From the NCBI GenBank assembly GCA_014905825.1, contig JACGCN010000007.1, positions 620,001 to 684,000 on the forward strand: a stretch of 64,000 bases of DNA, read 5' to 3'. Below the pieces are notes generated by a model, which worked only from the letters and a program-made list of their open reading frames with translations, had not been told where the DNA came from and searched no databases. This DNA is from Lyophyllum atratum (lineage: Eukaryota; Basidiomycota; Agaricomycetes; Agaricales; Lyophyllaceae). Of this stretch, positions 55,514 to 64,000 are shown piece after piece. Position 1 is the first letter of the stretch. Each line of letters begins with the position of its first letter. The translations under genes and the position numbers were made by a program.

Positions 55514-55748
55514 TACGGAGAGGAGTAAGTGGTTTGAAGGTGGTGGTGGTTGAGAGAAAACAAACAAATTGCCAAGTCCCAAGAATTTCTTCCCGTAAGC
55601 GCTTGCGTGGCCGAATCCCGATCGATGCCGAAATAAACACAACCACACTTATCATTCGCTTCGAAAAATATTCTTGGTCGCGTTCACGGTTCGAGGTAGC
55701 TGCTGGCTGAGCATCCTGTCTTTTCCTACAGCATAGGCTGCTGCCCTC
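55514..55748. promoter_or_regulatory. Bidirectional promoter of MIX17 and MBA1
   Basis: Only 235 bp separate the start codons of two nuclear genes for mitochondrial proteins transcribed in opposite directions, which makes a shared control region likely. No specific site is identified. Confidence 0.5.
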
Positions 55749-57300
55749 ATGGCCTTCGCGATCTCTCGTCGGTGTGTCGGTGCTCTGTGCTCTCAGTCAG
55801 GGCCTAGTTTGACGCCTCTGAACGTCTCTGCGAGGGGCTACGCTGCCACTGCCACGAAACAGAAGCAGAAAGTTAAAAAGGCCACCAATCCTTCCATAAA
55901 TGCCGCATTGAAATCTGCCTCCAGCGCCAGAGGCTCTCGGAGGACGGCCACCAAATCCGCAGACTCGACCGCTTCCTCGCCTCAGGCTTCCGCAACCGCG
56001 GCCAAGGACTTACGCACGACATCTGGCGGGATGTCATACAAGATGCCGGAGAAGAAGGAGGAGGCATTGACGGAAGAGGAGCAAATGGCGCAGGTCGAGC
56101 AAATCATGGCTATGTCGACTCTTATGCCGACAGCTGATCCGTGGGGGCAGCGGGTTGAAACACTAGGTGTGTTGGCTTTAGTAGTCCAATTATGTTTTAG
56201 CGTGAAATGCAACAAAAGTGTGCACCCCACCAACATTGGTACCCCATGGGACACGCTCGATGCATTCGGGCCGACGCAGGTTTCGCGTCGTTGGCCGCTT
56301 TCATTTCCATTCTCGTTATCGTCAAAAAGTTGAAAGAATGCTGACGGTATAACCCCACAAGTAAAGATGTCGCGATCCCCTACTCTACGATTGGTGACCG
56401 AAAGGCTTACCCAAGTTGGCGCGCCATGTTCGACCAATTCATCCAGAATCGATATAATGGTGCTAAAAACGCAACGAGGTCAATTACACATATCGCATTT
56501 GACGAGCAACAGTATTTACCTTTCTTCTAGTATGCTTATGCTTGCACAATCAAACGCAATTCCTGGTGTCGACCTCTCTGAAGCCACGCGCAAACAAAAA
56601 TACCTAACCGAATGGCCCTGGCGCATCTTCACCACAACATCCGTCGCGAAAGGTGCTTGGATGGAGACCCTTTGCAAGTCGGCGTTGAAAGCATATTGCC
56701 AATTGAATGTTGCTCTTGCTAAGTGAGTGGTATTCCCTGGAGCCAATATTGCGGTCCGACATCCCGTACTTATACCGGCGTATCTCAGAGGAGACGAGAA
56801 AACGATCAAGGAGCTATCGACATCGACATACCAGGATCATATGATGCGCCTCAGAAAGAAACAGCAGCCTCATCATACATACCTCTGGCGTATCCACAAG
56901 GAGATCTCGCATACACGAGTGATCTCCATCCGTGCGACTGAAGGATACCTCGCAGCTGAGGACCCCAAGTTAGGCAACAGGATGATGGTTCACGCGCTCG
57001 TTCGGATTGACTCAGAGCAGGTTCGTCTAATCTCTCTAATTTTCTCGCGTCTGGACGTGAATGAAACACCATATACTCACTATTGTTCTTCGGCTATAGA
57101 GCCTCGAGATCTATAACCGCCAGGGCGACCCGGTGCATACCCGGCCCGCAAATGCGACTGAGCTGAAATTTGGAAATCACCCAGCGGAGAGGAGACGCGT
57201 GACGGAATACCTGGTTTTCGAGAAGCGGATGTGGTACGATGGCCCGTGGGTCATTCGGGAGCAGCTTTGGGAAGCGCCTGGCAAGAGCGCAGCTGTTTAA
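55749..57300 (+). CDS. MBA1: Mba1/mL45-like mitoribosome membrane-insertion receptor
   Basis: Five exons (55749-56166, 56367-56478, 56531-56722, 56789-57020, 57100-57300) splice in phase to 384 aa. The N-terminus is a mitochondrial presequence (MAFAISRRCVGALC, later RGYAATATKQKQKVKKA). The C-terminal two thirds have the Tim44-like pattern of Mba1/mL45: WRAMFDQFIQNRYNGAKN, WRIFTTTSVAKGAWMETL, HHTYLWRIHKE, MMVHALVRIDSEQ, LEIYNRQGDP and EYLVFEKRMWYDGPWVIREQLWE. It would tether the mitoribosome to the inner membrane during insertion of mtDNA-encoded proteins. The first intron is about 200 nt, long for this window. Confidence 0.75.
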
Positions 57301-59014
57301 GGGACGCCTGCCGTGAATATTGCCCATCTGAACCTGGAGTGGGAGCATACTACCATTAATTTCCATACCATCTGCCCCGTAAAGGATATTTACACGCTTA
57401 TAATCTCTGCTCTAGCTGTTCACTGATGCACCAGTTGAGACTCTGTCGCGACTATAACTACGCTATATCAGACAACTCAGACGGCGATATACGGCGGCCC
57501 TTGGTGTAAAGTTTTGCTCAGTACGATTCTAGGAACCCAGCGGCTCCATCACTTGTTTATCACCGTTTCCATTCTATATCATCATAAGTGCCTAGTGACA
57601 TATATGTGCACCCACATATCGCAGCCAAAGACCTAAACCCAAATGGGATTGTGAACGAGGTGTAAGCCGGCGGTACTTTTATTCTTAGACATCAACGGGC
57701 CTTATTTAAGCTCCCGCGACGTCCATAACCTTGCCCAACCTTTGTACGGTGAGATTGCGATGAGAGCTAGTTTATTGTTCGGCTTTTTCGGATGCATCTC
57801 TGGTAACTCCCAAGCAACTGATTCTATCGGGTCCACCCGAGATATATTTTTCTCATTGCGCGAACGCCGGCAAGAAATGCGACATCTACAACCATGGTCC
57901 AGGAGGCCCGGCATTCTCCTGAGGGCTATGCGCGGGGAGGCCGTGGAACGAGTCAAGAAAATGAAACACGCATGATCCGCACCTATGTATGTCAAAGGGA
58001 TGAAGGACGACAGAGCCAAGCTATCCATCGTGTGCAGGGCGTGGAATGGAGGTTTTGACGAGACCTGCGAAAGTTAGATGGCAACATGATGCCTGCGTTC
58101 TACGGTGTCTATCAACTGTTGGTCCCCGGGGGATGCAGGCAGATGGTCGTGCCTATATCATATATGAGATGGGGAGATCTGCATGTCGTGGGTGCCTGGT
58201 CCGACTCGTGGGTGCCTGGCTGAGATGCCATGCCATGCCATGAGCAGCGCAGCAACGTCGTGTATGTGCATCCAGCCGACGCGGTGAGATGGCCGTAAAC
58301 CTATGCCTGAGGATGTGCCATTGGGATGGAAACGGTGGTTCCGACAGATACGCAGTGGTCAAATATCCATATTGCCTGGAAATGCGTGTCTATATGAATC
58401 AGTGAGATAGGACGGGCTGTTGTGGGAACGCCGTTTGGGTGTAAGTATGCATCTCCTGAGCGTGGTATCAAGGAGGTGATGGTTGCATTTGGCACTGCGC
58501 GTGATCCGATCTTTGACAATGAGCTCGTCCATTTGTTGATCGTAATCGGAATAGAGACCGATGCATAATATCAATGTAAATTGAAGTAATCTAAGGTAGT
58601 ATGTACATTGTAGGTAGGTAGGAGATAAATCAACTATATCCAAGATCTAGTACTGTATGTATACGAAGGAATGTACGAAGGAGTAATATGTCCAGCAGAA
58701 GGCGAAAAAGAGTGTGGGGGTTTAGAATACTACATATTTACGTCTAGGGGTAATTGAGGAAGGCGAGTAAAGATACAGTGGTTTAAAAATGACAAAACGA
58801 AATAAATACAACATGTGTTGATGTGGAATGAGAGATGTGGTTGGACTTGGTAACAAATACAGTGTTGGGCAGTTGAGGTCGATGAATGGATGATTTTGAT
58901 GTGTCTCCGAGTTATTGATCATGCTGGGAAAGCAACAATATCTGAATCGAATATGGTCAGAAAGGACAGGTCAGGAAAAGAGAAAGAGGCCTACTTTGTA
59001 TGCGCACGCATTGT
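57301..59014. other. Intergenic, no gene; short tandem tracts
   Basis: 1.7 kb without a supported gene. Small tandem tracts occur: GTGGGTGCCTGG twice and CATGC repeats near 58190-58245, and GTAGGTAGGTAGGAG near 58612. Otherwise AT-richer than its neighbours. Confidence 0.45.
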
Positions 59015-60224
59015 TCAGGCGCGGCGAGGAAGGAGGTTGACAACGCGGGTGGCTTTGACTTCCCGCCCTGCCTTCCCAAAATATCGCTCAGATTCGAATG
59101 ACCAATGTAGAGACCCCACTATCCAGTCAGCGAGGCCCTTGACGTAAGTGTCCACGTCCCTGTCGATTTCGGGCCCCCATGAAGGAAGGTTAGCCCTGTC
59201 GTCGACAAAGCGGTCGATGGACTGTCTGCACATGTTTCCAACGAAATCAACGGCGGATTGAAGATCAAGACCCTCTTCATTCATAACCACGGGGATCATG
59301 TTGTGCGTGTCGCCCTTCGACTGTTCGACATTGTACGAGAAGATGTCCTGCAGGCAGATAAGAACAATAAGCACGAGGTCGACGCGTGGTGATGTGGATG
59401 AAAAACATACGTTAGACCATGTCACAAGGTCGTTGGCGGCTTCCCCAAGGGACTGAATAATGGGGTGCTCCATGACCTCGTCCGGGATATCGAGGTTGTT
59501 TGCATCTATCAACGTGTTCAATTAGCGAGAGCCCAAAAACGGTGAAAGGGGCGGACGTACATTCTATGAGCGCCCAGCACGGCTTACATCCGGAAGTATC
59601 TCGACGAAGAGCAATGTACGACTCCAGGTCTGGAATCACACCAGCCGCACGATCGGTGGCCTGCTGCGTAACGCTCTGGAAGAAGAAGTCGAATGTCTCG
59701 ATGAAGCGCTGTTGTGCGCCGGGTGATGCAGTAACAATCATCCGCTTGTAATAGCTGCGAGATGAAAACAAGATTAGCGCGATATCTATTGAGCAGAATG
59801 ACGGCGACACGTACTCTCTAGTCATCTTTCCCACCCGCGCGGGAGAACGGTAGGTGTGAGGGTGGTAGAGAGAGTTCAACACGACGTCGGCAGTTGAGCG
59901 TGTGCCGCGGTTGTCCATGTCATCGGAGAGATTGTCGAGGTGGAAGAGGTAGGTCAGGAAGTCGTTGCATACCCTTAGTTGGGGACAGCCAGCGTCCGGG
60001 TAGCACATAGCAGTGAGTAGCCCGGCCTTGAGACCATGGAAGGCATCGCGTTTCTTTCCGTTGAGGTTACCACCCTTGAAGAGCCAGCGTTTGGTCTCTG
60101 TGGTGATTTGCTTTCGGTGGCGGCTGACACGCTTGTCGAAGGTGCAGTGAGAGACGAGGTCTGGTAGAACGATCTTGGTGGGTGAGGCGGTGGCCGATTT
60201 GTTTGGTGGGTGAGCGGCTGACAT
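59015..60224 (-). CDS. Sesquiterpene synthase (protoilludene-clade type)
   Basis: Four exons (60224-59815, 59754-59561, 59505-59411, 59347-59015) splice in phase to 343 aa, normal for fungal sesquiterpene cyclases. Metal motifs: the aspartate-rich DNLSDD near residue 96 (DNxxD) and the NSE triad NDIFSYNVE at 233-241 with the 61-65 nt intron falling exactly between N and D. The conserved RY pair is present near 319 (SERYFG). FHGLKAGLL, YPDAGCPQLRVCNDFL and LDIPDEVMEHPIIQSL match the clade that contains delta-6 protoilludene synthases. It would cyclise farnesyl diphosphate in the cytosol. No P450 or other tailoring gene is visible within the window. Confidence 0.93.
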
Positions 60225-63139
60225 GTCGAGTCGAAGGCGTCGAGCGAACTGAAAGAAAAGAGAACAAAAGAGGAGGAAGAAAAAGCAACCAGAAGGAGTC
60301 AGGAAGACAAAAAGGTGGAAGACGGAGGTGAGCCATACACACCTTTTATAGATGGCATATGTGATCGCTCGCCCGATTCTCAATTGGACCAGTAAGCTCC
60401 TTTCAGGAAACAGAGTTTCAGGCTTCGGGCTTCGCGTCAGGGCCAGTGCGGTGTCCACTTAAAGGATATGAAAGAAGGCACGGATGCGGAGCCAGATCTA
60501 ACATGCCCGTCAGGAATGTGTGCCGTACAGCCAGATCCGAAATCGACGTTGAAAGTCTGTCTGGCTGCGAGTATTCTGCGAGCAATATTCGGGGTTAACA
60601 TAATATTGTCAGAAAAGGTTTCGAGAGATCCTTACAGTGAGATTCATTGTCATATACATCATCATCCCCTTTGGTTCGCTCGCACGCTCACTGCAAAATT
60701 TCGGCGTAATGGAGGGTTGAGTCAAATCACAACCGCCGAGAGAAATTGCAAGTCTGTCATCCCAAAGGGTCGCTTGCTCCTTGGCGGGTGCTATGTTTCA
60801 GTCTGTGACACGTTGCTAGTGAGAGCTCGCACCGCGCCATCTGCTAAAAGCAGCTGGCATTGCCTGGCAAGGAGTTGGCATGATCTGATGTCCATCCAAT
60901 GAATGGCAAATATCGCAGCCTCCGTGCACGGCACCGAGAGGCATCGGACTGTGGATTTTTGACTGCAACAGATGGTGGAGATGGACACAGCAGTGGTGAT
61001 GAGCAACAAGTTGTACAAGGGCAGGTGCTAATTATAACATGCCACGTGAGTCATGGAAAAATGTGTTTTAGTATTTTACTTCCGTCTGGTGGCTATGCAG
61101 AATTTTACTGGGAGGTACTCCGTGACTCTGACGTCGGGTTCAAGGAGTCGGGACAGTCCACGGTGGACACTGCATGGTCGAACTTCTCCGCTTGGAAGGG
61201 TTCTACTTTCTTCCTCGTGTTTACAATCCGTCGCCACTGCACGCCCTTGGAGTCAAACCCATGGCGACTTGAGTCGGCTCACCGCAGTTGCCGATGTAAG
61301 TATAGGGCCTGTTTGCTCGGGCCTTCCGTCCCGACTGCCCTTCCCAAACGACTCGAAACTAAGCGCAAAGCCTCCGTTCGGGGGCATCGGGGCAGAACGA
61401 GTCCCTCCAATCTCGACTCCGTCAATATGCTTAGACATCAAGGAAACCCCGAATTATCACCATTTCAAAGAAGTTCGTAGAAGTTCGCACAATGCAGATG
61501 CTGACGATCGCGCTCTCCCGCCCATGATTCGGGGACTGTACGGGGCGATGAGAAGGTATAACCTTTTAGCTTCGCGACCCTGTTCCGAGATCCCGGTCCA
61601 TCTCACCGTTCACATTCTTCACAAAACATATGTCAAGCCTTTCGCCGGAGAAATCACATAAGCTGTCTCGCTAGACATATAGCCTGGAGCTCAATGACAT
61701 ACACCCGCTCACTGTGCGAAAATTGCAAGGTAAAACATGTGTACTACCTCGGGATCGCGTTCCTTTCGGTAAATTCCTAGCGGATCTTACGAATATCGAT
61801 TTGGGGTCCCCGAAGAGAAAAGAAGTCCAGCTTGAGTCCAGCTGATTCTGCTTTGTACACCAAAGATGATGTAATCTCCAGACAGCGGAGCGTGTCAGCG
61901 AGAGAATTCTAGGTGAAGACGAGGCATTTAGTGCAGGACTCTGACAGGTGGAGAGGCAGGGAAAAAACATCGGCGCTAATGGTACGCGCGGATATCTTGT
62001 CAAGTATTGCCCTGAGTACTCTCCACAGTCACAACGTATCGATACTTTCGATAATTCTGGCCCATATTACTTGGCGTCACCAGGCAACATAACAATTGAA
62101 GGACAATGGGATAAATACCGAGCCCAGATGATGCCGGCGGCTATGATACCCAATGGGGGAAAACGGTAAATCTGCTGCGAGTTTCACTTTGAACTGGACT
62201 CAGAACGCCATGGGATTACTCAGGGATTACTGATACATCTAAGCATCCAAGGGAAAATATGACGCGCGTCCACATGGAAGTAGGTGCCTGTGAATCCTGG
62301 GTGAAGGAGCTTCTAGGCTTAGACGCTGGTGCGGAGGAAGTAGGCCGACGTCGGTATGTACGACGTTGACGCTCTGACGCTGCGGGTGGAAGACCAGATA
62401 ACACGTAGCCTGAAGCAGAGCCGGATGAGCTATGGACCTGCTGAAGAAAGGCTGAGGTGATCCCAGGGTGATCCGGTTTTTTTTGATGAGCAACGTCAGG
62501 ACTAGACATCGTGCACGGTGAGGGCTAGCATTTTAGACGCATCATCAAGCTTTGAGCGACTGGACCACTGCAGAGGAGTCCGGTGAGCGTGAAACCAACT
62601 GTTCACCAGTTGCTTATGGTTGCTAACAGGGTGCGCGAGTTCCGCGATGGGTCATCGGTGAACGTGTAAGGCGTCAAAAAGGATGCAAGAAGCACCTAAA
62701 CGCGTAAGGGGTTCGAAGGAAGTTGGTTGCACATGGACATGCTCCTGCTATGTGGAAGGAGAGGATCCCCGAAACTGCTATGTGATATTGATACTATGAT
62801 AGATGGTGGAGATGGCACATCGATGCCGTAAATCGAGTGTGCGTAATCAGAGTCCCTAGATAGTGAAGGCCTAAGAGAAAATAAGATGCAGTACTTACTG
62901 ATCAAATATCGCTCGCAAGTTGGCCACGCTGGGGCCGCCAATCCTCACGAGGGTCACGAAGGTTGTTTGAAGACCATGACCAAAAGAGGAAGCATTTCAC
63001 TTTGTTCATGATTGACTTTCTTGGCGTAGGTACACAAACATCAGTGGAGAACGCCGAGCGTACTGAGGTCACCGTTTGCAGTAATCCTCCACACCCGTTC
63101 CATTACAACGACGGCCTCTTCCCCACTGTGCGCTGCAGT
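60225..63139. other. Long intergenic, nothing convincing
   Basis: 2.9 kb with no gene I can support. The first part is the promoter of the terpene synthase. A minus ATG frame at 62509-62216 (MSSPDVAHQKKPDHPG, Ser/Arg-rich, 97 codons) and a plus frame at 60899-61480 lack motifs and splice context. Confidence 0.4.
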
Positions 63140-64000
63140 ATGAGCGCACAACGGCCTGTCAGGATAACCCTTCCAGTTCGGACTTTTGGCGTGCAGGAGC
63201 CTCCTGAAGATGTCCAAAGCGATGGCCAGGACGAACCAACGCTCTTGCGCAGGGTCTTGAGTCGGGTTTCGTTCAGGAGCAAGCAACACCGACCAAGCAT
63301 ATCCTCTCAATATGATACTTCCACAATTCAGGATGAAACAAACACCACTCTCTCACCGACGTCTGAACGGGCGCCAATACCGACTATGATACAGCCATCT
63401 GGAGAAATCTATACTACTCCTCTTCCAACCCTCTCGATGATCGTACTCTCAATTGTGGGGACCCTATACAACCTTCGGTTTAGGTTTGATATTGACGTAT
63501 GGTGACTGGGTCATTTTAGACTATGCTGGGTGAATTCCTATCTGCGAACGTATCTACACCATTTTTGCTATTCATGGTCAAGGGTGCGTGGTTTTGACGT
63601 TGCTTCGCATCCTTGCCTAACAACCCTATGAATCAACAGGATTCAACGAGCAGTGGGATGAAGCTGAAGTCGCGTTTTGGACAGGAATATTAGGTGACTA
63701 TAATGTCTTGCTGCAGGTCTTACCCTACTCACCATTTGCAGTATCAACCTTTTTCCTGACACAGTTCGTAACTTCTTTGCTTTGGGTAACCGCGCACTTT
63801 GCCTCTCCTTTGCCGCTTATCTGACTATTATTGGAATCAGGCCACAGTCGCCGAGAAGCACGGTCGACGACTCGTTTTGACAATATCGCTGCTGGGAAGT
63901 GCAGTGACCTGCCTTATCTTTGGAACCGCGACGACGCTTCAGCAAGCTATCTGCATTCGGCTCATGCAAGGCATCTTCGCAGGTGCTGTCGGTGTGGCAC
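63140..64000 (+). CDS. MFS transporter, N-terminal part (cut by window edge)
   Basis: Start ATG at 63140 (MSAQRPVRITLPVRTF). Exons 63140-63454, 63520-63583, 63640-63693, 63742-63785 and 63841 to beyond the edge splice in phase. A ~90-residue Ser/Thr-rich cytosolic tail is followed by LPTLSMIVLSITMLGEFLSAN (helix 1), PFLLFMVKGF, WTGILVSTFFLTQFVTSLLWATVAEKHGRR (helix 2 and the MFS loop signature A, here with GRR), LVLTISLLGSAVTCLIFGTAT (helix 3) and IRLMQGIFAGAVGVA (helix 4, R of motif B). The pattern resembles ZIFL/drug-exporter type fungal MFS proteins. Substrate cannot be inferred. Confidence 0.85.

Noticed and set aside
1..64000. CRISPR arrays, operons, Shine-Dalgarno sites, rRNA genes
   Set aside because: None seen; intron-rich monocistronic eukaryotic genes make these categories inapplicable, and the tandem repeats lack equal unique spacers.

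Overview
The window comes from a filamentous basidiomycete, most likely an Agaricomycete wood-decay type. The reasons are very short spliceosomal introns (mostly 45-65 nt) in almost every gene, a DUF6570/Helitron Rep protein, a fungal TET/JBP-like dioxygenase, a protoilludene-clade-like sesquiterpene synthase, an NB-ARC/TPR NLR, a Ty1/copia element and several expanded agaricomycete orphan families. Gene models were spliced by hand from the sequence. Where I give residue counts, the exon lengths sum in frame. No search was run.

Left part (1-24.6 kb) is accessory and repeat-rich. 1-3.4 kb has no convincing gene but holds a dispersed ~40 bp repeat and a 167 bp tandem repeat. 3.4-8.05 kb is a Helitron Rep gene without a helicase. 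8.5-9.8 kb is a TET/JBP-like 2-oxoglutarate dioxygenase with a TIR-bearing insertion just upstream of its ATG. 11.3-12.8 kb is three adjacent satellites, one built of units that look like exon plus intron. 13.3-15.0 kb is the most striking gene: its N-terminus mimics the histone H3 tail and it then carries an NLS-like patch and a PHD-like zinc finger. 15.5-24.6 kb is a block of intron-dense genes: a Cys-rich protein, a small orphan, a roughly 20-exon gene with microexons, a head-to-head partner containing a GYVHTEDN motif, and a fragment of another expanded family.

Middle (24.8-39.4 kb): an unusual tRNA gene with a 4-nt longer anticodon loop; a WD40 gene with a frameshift and a young Ty1/copia element (26904-32793, TSD ATTAC) in its last codons; that element is itself split by a 792 bp solo LTR (TSD GGGCC). 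Then come an F-box/LRR-like pseudogene, a single-pass membrane protein and a 1.36 kb tandem array of an unrecognised gene.

Right part (40.8-64 kb) is mostly conserved core: Dhh1 RNA helicase, a GT32-type Golgi glycosyltransferase, a secreted sedolisin whose catalytic Asp and oxyanion Asp are both replaced, SDHAF2, an NLR with exact 111-bp N-terminal repeats, a divergent pair of mitochondrial genes (MIX17 and MBA1), a sesquiterpene synthase, and the start of an MFS transporter that runs off the right edge.
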